Shown one piece after another: positions 16,754 through 24,366 of a stretch of DNA of 64,000 nt. The translations under genes were made by a program, and so were the position numbers. The notes below the pieces were generated by a model, which saw only the letters and a program-made list of their open reading frames with translations, had not been told where the DNA came from and searched no databases. Each line of letters begins with the position of its first letter. Within the stretch, counting starts at the first letter, position 1. The DNA is from Prevotella sp. GTDB lineage: Bacteria; Bacteroidota; Bacteroidia; Bacteroidales; Bacteroidaceae. Location: contig JAFZBK010000067.1 of assembly GCA_017561825.1 (NCBI GenBank), forward strand, positions 1 through 64,000, in the 5' to 3' direction.

Positions 16754-17296
16754 ATGAAAGAATTAAAAGGAACCAAAACAGAGAAGAACCTCCAAGAGGC
16801 TTTTGCTGGTGAGTCAATGGCTCGTAACAAGTATTCGTATTTCGCCTCCAAGGCAAAGAAAGACGGCTATGTGCAGATTGCTGCCATCTTTGAAGAGACG
16901 GCTGCCAATGAGAAGGAGCATGCCAAGATGTGGTATAAGTACCTGAATGGCGGTAAGGTTAGCGATACAGAGAAGAACCTTGAAGATGCAGCTAACGGTG
17001 AGAACTTCGAGTGGACCGACATGTATGCCCGCATGGCCAAGGAGGCACGCGAGGAAGGCTTCGATGAGATTGCTGAGAAGTTCGAGGGTGTGGCTGCCAT
17101 CGAGAAGGCACATGAGGAGCGTTATCGTAAGCTCTTGAAGAATGTGCGCGACAAGAAAGTGTTCTCCAAGGACGGTGATGTGATCTGGCAATGCGCCAAC
17201 TGCGGTCATATCGTCATCGGCAAACAGGCACCCGAGATCTGTCCTGTATGCGATCATCCGCAGAGCTTCTTCCAGGTTAAGGCCGAGAATTACTAA
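16754..17296 (+). CDS. rbr: Rubrerythrin
   Basis: This 180-aa protein has a ferritin-like di-iron domain (E20, EKEH at 53-56, EKAH at 117-120) followed by a rubredoxin-like domain with C147-x2-C150 and C163-x2-C166. Rubrerythrins reduce hydrogen peroxide in the cytoplasm of anaerobes using electrons from rubredoxin or NADH-linked reductases. The sequence is full length, with all metal ligands visible. Its stop overlaps the end of the convergent AraC-type gene by 4 nt. Confidence 0.95.
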   Translation: MKELKGTKTEKNLQEAFAGESMARNKYSYFASKAKKDGYVQIAAIFEETAANEKEHAKMWYKYLNGGKVSDTEKNLEDAANGENFEWTDMYARMAKEAREEGFDEIAEKFEGVAAIEKAHEERYRKLLKNVRDKKVFSKDGDVIWQCANCGHIVIGKQAPEICPVCDHPQSFFQVKAENY

Positions 17297-18177
17297 ACAA
17301 TAATGCGCGTCTTATGGTAGTTCTCCCGGAACTCACTGGGAGAACAACCTTTTTTCTTTTTGAAGATGCGGTTGAAGTTACTCAGGTTGTTGAAACCGCA
17401 TTCAAAGCTGATCTCTGAGATGGAACGACTGGTATCCACCAGTTTTCTTGTGGCATAGCCCAAGCGGATATCAATGATATAGTCGCTCAGGTTTCTTCCT
17501 GTATGTTGTTTGAAGAAACGACTGAACGCACTGGCACTCATACCTGCAATCTCTGCCATCTGTGCCAGTCGTAACTCATCCATATAATTCTCGTTGATAA
17601 AATTCTTCACTTTGAAGATACGACGGGAACTATCCTCCACGGCAATCTTCGCAAAGCTGGATGATGCCAAGGTGCGGGCACCCTCACAACGTGACAATTC
17701 ATAAAGAATGGTCATGAACTGCATCACAGCATAGAACCCATCATTGATACTACTGAGCGTATCCAGTTGTTTATACACACTCATGATGGCACTCAAGGGG
17801 AAACACAATCCTTTGCGAGCCTCGTTCATCATCTTGCGAATAGAAAGAAACGGATTCCTGCCAAAGATAGAATCTTCGACCATGCCGAAGTCGAACTGTA
17901 TGGTGATCTCGCGGATATCCTCGCTCGTGCAGGTATTCTGCTCCCATACGTGTTCCAGCTGCGGACTCGTAATCAGCACCAGGTCATATTCACCGATTAC
18001 CTCACTGCTGTCGCCGATAATTCTTCGCACGCCAGCGGCATGTTCCACAAAATTCAGTTCGAATACCTCATGGTTATGAATCGGATACGTGAACTCCTTT
18101 TTCCGACGGTCAGCAATGTAGAGCACATCCCTGCCCATCAGCGGTGTGATTTCATGCATCACCCTTCTCTCTTCCAT
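17293..18177 (-). CDS. AraC-family transcriptional regulator
   Basis: This 294-aa protein has an N-terminal cupin-like sensing domain (about 20-100, [14 protein letters not shown]) and a C-terminal double helix-turn-helix (about 190-290, [33 protein letters not shown] and [33 protein letters not shown]). The start codon overlaps the dapA stop (TGATG), so the two genes are translationally coupled. The ligand and targets are unknown. An internal ATG seven codons in is an alternative start. Confidence 0.92.
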   Translation of the reverse strand: MEERRVMHEITPLMGRDVLYIADRRKKEFTYPIHNHEVFELNFVEHAAGVRRIIGDSSEVIGEYDLVLITSPQLEHVWEQNTCTSEDIREITIQFDFGMVEDSIFGRNPFLSIRKMMNEARKGLCFPLSAIMSVYKQLDTLSSINDGFYAVMQFMTILYELSRCEGARTLASSSFAKIAVEDSSRRIFKVKNFINENYMDELRLAQMAEIAGMSASAFSRFFKQHTGRNLSDYIIDIRLGYATRKLVDTSRSISEISFECGFNNLSNFNRIFKKKKGCSPSEFRENYHKTRIIV

Positions 18178-19064
18178 CAGATCTTCAGTTCCTTTAAGAT
18201 CTCCGAGATTCTTTGTAGTGTCGTTAAGCGAGTGGGAACAAGCGGCAAGCGCAGCACATTATCGATGAAACCCATCTGATGGAGCATGGCTTTCACGCCA
18301 GCGGGATTACCGTCAACGAACAGCAGACTGAACAAATCGGTAAAACGATGATGAATCTTCAGGGCACCTTCGAACTCCCCTTTCTTCTCCAAACGGATCA
18401 TCTTCGAGAACTCCCTGGGCAGGGCGTTGCCAATCACAGAGATAACTCCCACGGCGCCACATGCCACCATCGGGTATGTGAGAGCATCATCACCACTGAT
18501 CACATCAAAGCCCCTGGGTGCGTTCTTCAGAATCTCGTCCACCTGCTCCAGACTACCGCTGGCTTCCTTGATAGCCACGATATTCTCACAGTCGCGAGCC
18601 AAACGCACCGTCGTCTCGGCCTTCATGTTGACGCCTGTTCGTCCTGGCACATTATACAGTACCACAGGCAGCTTTGTAGCATGGGCAATCGCCTTGAAAT
18701 GCTGGTACAAACCTTCCTGTGATGGCTTATTGTAATAAGGGCAAACACTGAGGATTCCGTCCACATCATGGTAATCACCCGTCTGCAGTTCTTCCACGAC
18801 GGCAGCGGTGTTGTTGCCACCGCATCCTACGAGGATGGGCATCTTCCCACCAACCTTTTCAACCACCATGTCCTTGATACGCTTCTTCTCATCCACAGTC
18901 AGTGTGGGCGTCTCTCCTGTCGTTGCAAGAATGCAAAAGAAATCCGCGCCGTTATCAACCTGATAATCCAAGAGTCTTTTCAACGCCGTATAATCCACGG
19001 CTCCGTCTTGGGTAAAGGGGGTGACAAGTGCGATACCAAGTCCCTTAAAAACATTATGTGCCAT
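18177..19064 (-). CDS. dapA: 4-hydroxy-tetrahydrodipicolinate synthase
   Basis: This 295-aa enzyme condenses pyruvate with aspartate semialdehyde in lysine and diaminopimelate synthesis. The Schiff-base lysine is K166 (VAIKEASG), the catalytic tyrosine Y137 lies in VVLYNVPGRTG, and the TTGET loop (48-52) is intact. The length is typical. It is followed by an AraC-type regulator with a 1-nt stop/start overlap, an unusual partner for a housekeeping lysine gene. Confidence 0.95.
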   Translation of the reverse strand: MAHNVFKGLGIALVTPFTQDGAVDYTALKRLLDYQVDNGADFFCILATTGETPTLTVDEKKRIKDMVVEKVGGKMPILVGCGGNNTAAVVEELQTGDYHDVDGILSVCPYYNKPSQEGLYQHFKAIAHATKLPVVLYNVPGRTGVNMKAETTVRLARDCENIVAIKEASGSLEQVDEILKNAPRGFDVISGDDALTYPMVACGAVGVISVIGNALPREFSKMIRLEKKGEFEGALKIHHRFTDLFSLLFVDGNPAGVKAMLHQMGFIDNVLRLPLVPTRLTTLQRISEILKELKI

Positions 19065-19082
19065 AAATCAAAAATTTCGGTG

Positions 19083-19112
19083 CAAAAGTACAACATTTAC
19101 GTCACATAACAA
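19083..19112 (-). promoter_or_regulatory. Promoter of dapA
   Basis: On the minus strand, TACTTTTG lies at 19090-19083 with TTG at 19112-19110 and a 19-bp gap, 18 bp upstream of the dapA start codon. Confidence 0.72.
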
Positions 19113-19147
19113 AATAAATGCGCACTTTTTATGTCGTCTTGCTCCGT

Positions 19148-20248
19148 TTATGATCTTCTCAACGCCAGATTGTAATTATAGTATCTCTTATTACCTGTGA
19201 TATCCTCAACAACCCTGATGAACGGCGGGAACTTCACCGATTCCTGATCGGCCACGCCCTTCGTCTCGAGAATCATCAGATGATCAACGGGCTCGTAATA
19301 CGTATCCAGTTCGAAGTACTGACCTTTCCAGATGAAACTCTTTCTGTGCTTACGGATGCTCTGACGGTAAGGATCAGCCTGCTGGAGCAACGACTCATAA
19401 AGACTGTTGCTCACCTGTCGCTCCGTTTCAAGCACCTTGTTGTTCTCCGTACGTTTCTTGGTGGTGTGAACATTCACGAAAGTACCCTGCCATCCCCTGC
19501 GACGCAGACGGATCTCGCAGCCAGGTTCAGCCACTAAGTAGGTCTGAACGATATCACTTTCTGTACAGTCGGGAATCTCTCCTATCAACTCAACAATATA
19601 TTTCCGCTCCTCAATGATCGGCTGCGGAAGACCGAGCACGTGGGATATCTCTAAGATCACACGATTGAGTTTTTTGTTGAAGTCCTCATGGTTGTTGATC
19701 ACACGCAGATGAGGATGACCTGTCCATGCCTTGATCACCTTCTTATCCAGTTCACGGGCAATCCGCAGTCCTTCCTCGTTCATCTGTTCGTAGCGTACTG
19801 CATTGGTGGCGGTGGTATAGAACTGCTCGGCACCGTCGGCAGCAGATACCAGATGGAGCACAGCATCATAACGCTGGCGCAGTTCCTGGGTGTTCGTACC
19901 CACGGCGGCAGTAATCTCCTCCCACATCTCAGGCTGCATATAGGCCGAGATATCCATGGCACCACGGTCGCATACCACGATGGTTGGCTCATGACACTCT
20001 GCTGCCATCCGCATAAACCTGTCCTCGAAGCCTAACTGCAACTCAAGCGTTGCCTTCTCACCTTCGTAGAACAATCCTTTGTTGTCGGTCAGGTAGTTCA
20101 TTCCTGCCTGACTGAAGATAGTGGGAATCTCAGGAATGGTGAACACCTTGAATCCCAGACTGGTAAAATGCTCTATGATGCGTACCATGGCCGTTGTCTT
20201 ACCGGCACAAGGACCACCTGTCAATACGATCTTCTTGATCTCGCTCAT
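19148..20248 (-). CDS. AAA_28-type ATPase fused to a CYTH-like domain
   Basis: This 366-aa protein has a Walker A at TGGPCAGKTT (residues 10-19) and an N-terminal P-loop domain of the AAA_28/NadR-kinase-like type (VVCDRGAMDISAYM). The C-terminal half (about 210-366) resembles the CYTH/triphosphate-tunnel fold, with paired charged strands (CEIRLRRRG, FIWKGQYFELDTYYE, LMILETKG). The fusion resembles eukaryotic Ttd14-like proteins. CYTH domains bind triphosphorylated or polyphosphate substrates, but the actual substrate here is unknown. It is upstream on the same strand from dapA and downstream of the sugar transporter. Confidence 0.82.
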   Translation of the reverse strand: MSEIKKIVLTGGPCAGKTTAMVRIIEHFTSLGFKVFTIPEIPTIFSQAGMNYLTDNKGLFYEGEKATLELQLGFEDRFMRMAAECHEPTIVVCDRGAMDISAYMQPEMWEEITAAVGTNTQELRQRYDAVLHLVSAADGAEQFYTTATNAVRYEQMNEEGLRIARELDKKVIKAWTGHPHLRVINNHEDFNKKLNRVILEISHVLGLPQPIIEERKYIVELIGEIPDCTESDIVQTYLVAEPGCEIRLRRRGWQGTFVNVHTTKKRTENNKVLETERQVSNSLYESLLQQADPYRQSIRKHRKSFIWKGQYFELDTYYEPVDHLMILETKGVADQESVKFPPFIRVVEDITGNKRYYNYNLALRRS

Positions 20249-20275
20249 CGTTAACTATACTTATTCTCTTTCTTG

Positions 20276-21586
20276 TTACACATTCGGTTTCGCTTTATGC
20301 ATCCTGTATCCGTAAGCACCTACTACCAGGAAGCATATAAGCGGTAATACGAAGGACACATTCGTAGCGGGGATTCCAGACACCGTGCCTAAATCGATGA
20401 TCGCTGCCTGCAACGGTGGTAATACCGATCCGCCAAGAATCGCCATGATCAGTCCTGCGGCTCCGAACTTCGCATCATCCCCCATGCCGTCGAGGGCTAT
20501 ACCGTAGATGGTGGGGAACATCAGTGACATACAACCACTAACAGCCACCAGGCAATACACACCATATCGGTTCTGGAAGAGGATCACACCCATGGTGAAC
20601 ACCATAGCCAGTACGGCAAAATATGCCAACAGTTGTGCGGGTTTCACATACTTCATCAGGAAGGTGGCAATAAAACGCGAGCAGATAAAGAAGAGCATCG
20701 CAAAGATATTGAAGCGTTGCGATAACACCTCTGCGCTCTGCTCATCCAGTCCTTCACCCATGAAGACGCGTGTGCCATACTGGATAATGAATGTCCAGCA
20801 CATGATCTGCGCACCCACATAGAAGAACTGCGCAATGACACCCTCGCGGTAATACTTTAACGAGAAGATTCTCTTGAGTGTAGGAAGGAAATGAATCTCC
20901 TTACTCTGGTCGCCATTCTTCGGCATTTTCGTAAAGAGGATGATGAGGAACATCACGGTAATCACAATACCAATCAGCAGATACGGTGCAATCAATACGG
21001 ATAAGTCGTTGTTCTTCAGCACCTCAAACTCCGCATCGTTCAACAACGCACGCTCATCACTGCTCATCGGGTTGAGCTTTGCCTGTATGAAGTTCATGGC
21101 CACGAACATACCGATGATGGAGCCGCAAGGATTAAAGCATTGGGCCAGGTTCAATCGTCGGGTAGCCGTTTCCTCATTACCCATCGTAAGAATGTAAGGA
21201 TTACAACTCGTTTCCAGGAACGACAGTCCGCAGGTCATGATGAAATACGCCACGAGGAAGCAGCCATAAACGCCTATTCCTTTGGCCGGGAAGAACAGCA
21301 ATGCACCAATAGCATACAGTGCCAGTCCCATCAACACACCCGCCTTGTACGAGTACTTCCTGATGAAGATGGCTGCAGGGAAGGCCATGGCGAAATAGCC
21401 ACCATAGAAAGCCACCTGCACGAGCGTGCCCTCAGATACGTTCATACGGAAGATTTTTGAGAACGCCTTCACCATCGGGTTGGTGATATCATTGGCGAAC
21501 CCCCACAAGGCAAAGCAGAATGTCACTAAAATGAAAGGAAGCAGGTAGCTCACCCCATCCTTTGAGATCAACGAGTTTTTCTTCAT
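20276..21586 (-). CDS. fucP: FucP-type sugar MFS transporter
   Basis: This 436-aa protein has about 12 membrane segments and the FucP/glucose-galactose porter signature (FCFALWGFANDITNPMVKAFSKIF, YGGYFAMAFPAAIF, SCNPYILTMG). It should import a hexose such as fucose, glucose or galactose with protons. Substrate specificity cannot be read from sequence. It follows the mannose-1-phosphate guanylyltransferase gene by 9 nt on the same strand, which suggests a mannose- or fucose-related operon (GDP-mannose is the precursor of GDP-fucose). Confidence 0.87.
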   Translation of the reverse strand: MKKNSLISKDGVSYLLPFILVTFCFALWGFANDITNPMVKAFSKIFRMNVSEGTLVQVAFYGGYFAMAFPAAIFIRKYSYKAGVLMGLALYAIGALLFFPAKGIGVYGCFLVAYFIMTCGLSFLETSCNPYILTMGNEETATRRLNLAQCFNPCGSIIGMFVAMNFIQAKLNPMSSDERALLNDAEFEVLKNNDLSVLIAPYLLIGIVITVMFLIILFTKMPKNGDQSKEIHFLPTLKRIFSLKYYREGVIAQFFYVGAQIMCWTFIIQYGTRVFMGEGLDEQSAEVLSQRFNIFAMLFFICSRFIATFLMKYVKPAQLLAYFAVLAMVFTMGVILFQNRYGVYCLVAVSGCMSLMFPTIYGIALDGMGDDAKFGAAGLIMAILGGSVLPPLQAAIIDLGTVSGIPATNVSFVLPLICFLVVGAYGYRMHKAKPNV

Positions 21587-21595
21587 GAATGATTA

Positions 21596-22663
21596 TTATT
21601 CTTCGCCTGAGAACTGTTTGATTCGTTGTTCCTCGGCCAGTTTACAGATCAGTAGTTTCCCATCTTCCTGTGCCACAATGTATCCGTCAAGACCTTGCAC
21701 CACCACCCGCTGCTGATGTTGTGCATGGATAATACAGTTGTGGGTATCGAAGAGGTTGATATTTTCGCCTATCACACTGTTGCCGTATAGGTCGCGTTTT
21801 GTCTGCATCATCAATGCGCCCCATGTGCCTAAGTCGCTCCATCCGAAGTCTGCAGGACAGATGAAGATCTCCTCCGCCCGTTCCATGATGGCATAGTCAA
21901 CAGAGATATTCTCACATTGCGGGAATTTCCTGTCTATCTCCTCCTGCTCCTTGGGCGTACCATAGATAGGCAGCATGTTCTCGAATATCTTGTTGATGGC
22001 AGGACTATACATACGGAAGGCGTTCACGATGGTGCTCACGCTCCAGATGAAGATACCGGCATTCCAGAAATAGCTCTTGTTACGGATATATTGCAGTGCC
22101 GTGCCATGATCGGGTTTCTCGCGGAAGCTATCTACACGGAAAATCTCTTTGTTCCTCGGACTACTTGTACTCAAATCAGCCTGGATGTATCCATAACCGG
22201 TCTCAGGACGAGTAGGCTTCATGCCTAAGGTCAGAATGGCATCCGTCTCACTGGTGAACTTCATGCACTGCTTCACCACACGTTGGAACTCAGCGGTATT
22301 CACCACGATATGATCACTGGGCGTAACCACCACATTGGCCTTGGGGTTCTTGGCTTTGATGCGCCAGCTGACATAGCAGATGCAGGGAGCGGTATTGCGG
22401 CGACAAGGCTCTTGCAGGATATTCTCCTGAGGCACTTCGGGGAGTTGCTCATGTACGATATCCGCATATTTCTTGTTGGTGACCACCCATACGTTTTGGG
22501 GGTCACAGATACCTGCAAACCGATCGAACGTGAGTTGTAACAAGGTACGACCAACGCCCAGCACGTCAATAAACTGCTTGGGACGATCGGCTGTACTCAT
22601 TGGCCAGAAGCGACTCCCCACTCCGCCTGCCATGATCACGAGATGATTATTTACATGAGCCAT
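21596..22663 (-). CDS. manC: Mannose-1-phosphate guanylyltransferase
   Basis: This 355-aa nucleotidyltransferase makes GDP-mannose from GTP and mannose-1-phosphate. The N-terminal signature MAGGVGSRFWPMSTADRPKQF (residues 11-31) contains the GTP-binding loop and the lysine. The protein lacks the C-terminal isomerase domain found in bifunctional ManC/AlgA enzymes. It is the first gene before the sugar transporter. Its promoter lies inside a duplicated hairpin element at 22711-22886. Confidence 0.92.
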   Translation of the reverse strand: MAHVNNHLVIMAGGVGSRFWPMSTADRPKQFIDVLGVGRTLLQLTFDRFAGICDPQNVWVVTNKKYADIVHEQLPEVPQENILQEPCRRNTAPCICYVSWRIKAKNPKANVVVTPSDHIVVNTAEFQRVVKQCMKFTSETDAILTLGMKPTRPETGYGYIQADLSTSSPRNKEIFRVDSFREKPDHGTALQYIRNKSYFWNAGIFIWSVSTIVNAFRMYSPAINKIFENMLPIYGTPKEQEEIDRKFPQCENISVDYAIMERAEEIFICPADFGWSDLGTWGALMMQTKRDLYGNSVIGENINLFDTHNCIIHAQHQQRVVVQGLDGYIVAQEDGKLLICKLAEEQRIKQFSGEE

Positions 22664-22710
22664 AAATCGTTGATATTTGATATGAATGCCGTAACTTCAC
22701 TATTTGGGTA

Positions 22711-22740
22711 CAAAGTTACGAAAAGTCGAGAGCAGAACAA
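22711..22740 (-). promoter_or_regulatory. Promoter of manC within the repeat
   Basis: On the minus strand, TAACTTTG lies at 22718-22711 and TTG at 22740-22738, with a 19-bp gap. The same pair recurs 84 bp upstream (22802-22795 and 22824-22822), giving tandem promoters. Confidence 0.65.
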
Positions 22741-22886
22741 AACAAATTCGTTTGTTTTTTATGCCGAGACGTAGTAACTTCGCTAATTTATTGGCAAAGT
22801 TACGAAAAGTCGAGAGCAGAACAAAACAAATTCGTTTGTTTTTTATGCCGAGACGTAGTAACTTCGCTAATTTATTGGCAAAGTTA
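22711..22886. repeat. Tandem 84-bp hairpin element with outward promoters
   Basis: The units start at 22711 and 22795 and are identical; a third left end starts at 22879. Each has a central hairpin AAAACAAA-TTCG-TTTGTTTT, outer arms beginning CAAAGTTACG and ending GTAACTTCG, and outward-facing -33/-7 motifs in both arms. Leftward, TAACTTTG lies at 22718-22711 with TTG at 22740-22738. Rightward, TTG lies at 22752-22754 with TAACTTCG at 22775-22782, a one-base departure from consensus. Related elements occur at 23726-23803 and 47884-47954. Confidence 0.8.
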
Positions 22887-22998
22887 CGAAAAATATAGGT
22901 AAGTGAAAAAATAAATTGTTCTTTTTTTGCTGATACTTCGTACTTCGTGATTCTAAACTCCAGTTTCCCGAATAATATACTGTATAGACTTTGGAAAG

Positions 22999-23547
22999 CT
23001 AAAAGCCGCGATGCTCGCGCCTTATGCGGTTCATTTTCTCAGAGAAACCACCCTGGGTGATGAAATCCTTTTCCAGACGCTCCAGTTGCTTGAAAAGCAG
23101 GTAGTCGGCCTGATAAATAAGGATGATAGCCATGTTGGCAATGGTTTCGGGTGGACGTGTCTGGCAGAGCTTCATGAAGAAAGTGGCATCGTTGTGCTCT
23201 TTGCCCAACTTACGCATAGCTTCCCATTCTACAGAGTTCTCTTCCCACTGCCTGTGGCCGTGGGTGCGCAGGTAGTCGATGTAGTCCTCTAAAAGCTCCT
23301 GCAAACTTGCCTTCGCTACATTCACAAGCTTTATCTCTGTCTTTGCCGATGTTGTGGACGCAGCACAGCCTTCAATAATGTTCTGCTTGCCAGAACGTGC
23401 AGCCTGCACCATCTGATCGACGGTGCGGTCACCCTTTTGCAGATAATTGTGGCAGAAGTAGTAGGTCATCTCAAAGATAACCTCCGACTTCTGGTAAGAC
23501 AGCAACTTGCGATAGTTGCCTGAGTGGCGAATCAATTTTTCCGGCAT
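22999..23547 (-). CDS. Four-helix-bundle protein (S23/IVP-like with suffix domain)
   Basis: This protein of about 182 aa belongs to the four-helix-bundle family first seen in 23S rRNA intervening sequences and diversity-generating elements (LLSYQKSEVIFEMTYYFC, DRTVDQMVQAARSGKQNIIEG, EIKLVNVAKASLQELLEDYIDYLR). The length fits the longer form with a C-terminal suffix. The start MPEKLIRH at 23547 matches the usual N-terminus. An in-frame start at 23637 would add about 30 residues of KVI repeats encoded by 9-bp tandem DNA repeats, probably untranslated. Molecular function is unknown, and no reverse transcriptase or rRNA gene is nearby. Confidence 0.82.
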   Translation of the reverse strand: MPEKLIRHSGNYRKLLSYQKSEVIFEMTYYFCHNYLQKGDRTVDQMVQAARSGKQNIIEGCAASTTSAKTEIKLVNVAKASLQELLEDYIDYLRTHGHRQWEENSVEWEAMRKLGKEHNDATFFMKLCQTRPPETIANMAIILIYQADYLLFKQLERLEKDFITQGGFSEKMNRIRREHRGF

Positions 23548-23556
23548 AATAATTCT

Positions 23557-23628
23557 GACTTTAATGACTTTAATGACCTTAATGACCTTAATGACCTTAA
23601 TGACCTTAAGCACCTTAAGGTCCTTAAC
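23557..23628. repeat. 9-bp tandem repeats upstream of the four-helix-bundle gene
   Basis: Eight units of a 9-bp repeat lie in the leader of the gene. Units 1-5 follow GACYTTAAT, unit 6 (602-610) is GACCTTAAG, and the last two, to 628, are more degenerate. They are multiples of three, keep the reading frame open, and would encode a Lys-Val-Ile repeat if translated. Such arrays can vary in copy number by slippage. Confidence 0.75.
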
Positions 23629-23725
23629 CTGTAACATGAACCTGGTTCTTCCGCTACTGTTGACACAATTGCTTTTTCCTTTTTCATAAGCATTGAATTT
23701 AAGTGCAAAAAATATATATCAGCGG

Positions 23726-23803
23726 CAAAGGTACAAATAAGCGAGCGAAATACAAAACAAATAATGAAAAATTTGTTTTTATTTCCGAGCGGGAGTACTT
23801 TCG
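23726..23803. repeat. Promoter-hairpin element, single diverged copy
   Basis: The layout is that of the 22711 element. The left -7 is TACCTTTG on the minus strand at 23733-23726, with TTG at 23755-23753 (19-bp gap) for the four-helix-bundle gene. A hairpin of ACAAAACAAAT and ATTTGTTTTT forms the centre, and the right arm has TTG at 23773-23775 and TACTTTCG at 23796-23803. The sequence has diverged but the spacing is conserved. Confidence 0.65.
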
Positions 23804-23920
23804 GTTTCAACCAAAGGTCCTGGATCTGCCAGCACTACTCCCCAATCCTTTAAATCCTAAGATCCTTAGCTTCCCCATAACACATTCGTTCTTTGGGCTT
23901 CCTAATACTTTCTATTATTA

Positions 23921-24079
23921 CTCCGCTAAGTCCTTTAACTATCTATATATTAGAAAGATGATGGCGGAGGAATTCTTTCATTCAGAGGTGAATAAAGCAT
24001 CCAAGCGTATCGAATGTAAGCGCCACAATTTCTCCGCCGTCATCTTTTTAGTTTACAGAGAATTAGAAGTTTAGCGGAG
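23921..24079. repeat. Nested inverted repeats, candidate structured RNA
   Basis: The outer arms CTCCGCTAA (23921-23929) and TTAGCGGAG (24071-24079) are exact complements. The inner 21-nt arms at 23954-23974 and 24027-24047 differ at two positions, both of which allow G-U pairs. A small hairpin (ATTCA/TGAAT) lies inside, and the inner right arm ends in TTTTT on the plus strand. The form suggests a folded RNA ending in a terminator, or the ends of a small non-autonomous element. No coding potential was seen. Confidence 0.55.
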
Positions 24080-24107
24080 AAATATTCCAAATAAACTTCA
24101 TATAAAG

Positions 24108-24217
24108 AAACTAAGCAACTTTCTCATAGAAACTAGGCTGATTACCACATCAAACTAGGCCACTTTAAGGTACAAACTATGCTACTTTCCGACATAAACT
24201 ATGGCACTTTAAAATCT
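24108..24217. repeat. Five 22-bp direct repeats
   Basis: The units start at 24108, 24130, 24152, 24174 and 24196, an exact 22-bp period. Each begins AAACTA, most continue kGC-ACTTT, and the last seven bases are free. On the minus strand, four of the five junctions read TAGTTTG or TAGTTTA. The array ends 85 bp upstream of the -33 of the lipoprotein gene. Period and core suggest a cooperative DNA-binding array of LytTR type. It is not CRISPR-like, since there are no spacers. Confidence 0.7.
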
Positions 24218-24302
24218 TTAACGTTTTAACTCCTAATTTGAGAATTATGCGTTTTTAACCCACCACTCCACCAATTGCTTCTACATCTTCTTCTTATTTA
24301 AT

Positions 24303-24333
24303 TTGTGAGTTTCATGGAAAAAAGTTATCTTTG
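24303..24333 (+). promoter_or_regulatory. Promoter of the lipoprotein gene at 24367
   Basis: TTG at 24303-24305, a 20-bp gap, then TATCTTTG at 24326-24333. It lies downstream of the 22-bp array and rules out translation from an in-frame ATG at 24331. Confidence 0.72.
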
Positions 24334-24366
24334 CACCACAAAAAACAAACTACAAGCCAAATTGTT

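Larger units (their letters stand above)
22664..22998. other. Gene-free region with tandem promoter-hairpin elements
   Basis: No gene is seen. The stretch holds two identical 84-bp copies plus a third left end of a hairpin element (22711-22886) upstream of manC, then about 110 bp of AT-rich DNA with no recognisable structure before the end of the four-helix-bundle gene at 22999. Confidence 0.7.
23638..24366. other. Gene-free region with promoter hairpin, nested inverted repeats and a 22-bp array
   Basis: No gene is supported across these roughly 730 bp. The region holds, in order: a promoter-hairpin element (23726-23803), nested inverted repeats (23921-24079), a five-unit 22-bp direct-repeat array (24108-24217) and the promoter of the lipoprotein gene (24303-24333). 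It is the richest non-coding segment in the window. Confidence 0.75.

Noticed and set aside
22704-22898. Small frame with a repeated peptide within the 84-bp repeats
   Set aside because: The peptide repeat only reflects the duplicated hairpin element. The DNA carries promoter motifs and no start signal.
24108-24217. Possible CRISPR array
   Set aside because: The period is only 22 bp with no separate spacers, and there is no cas gene in the window.
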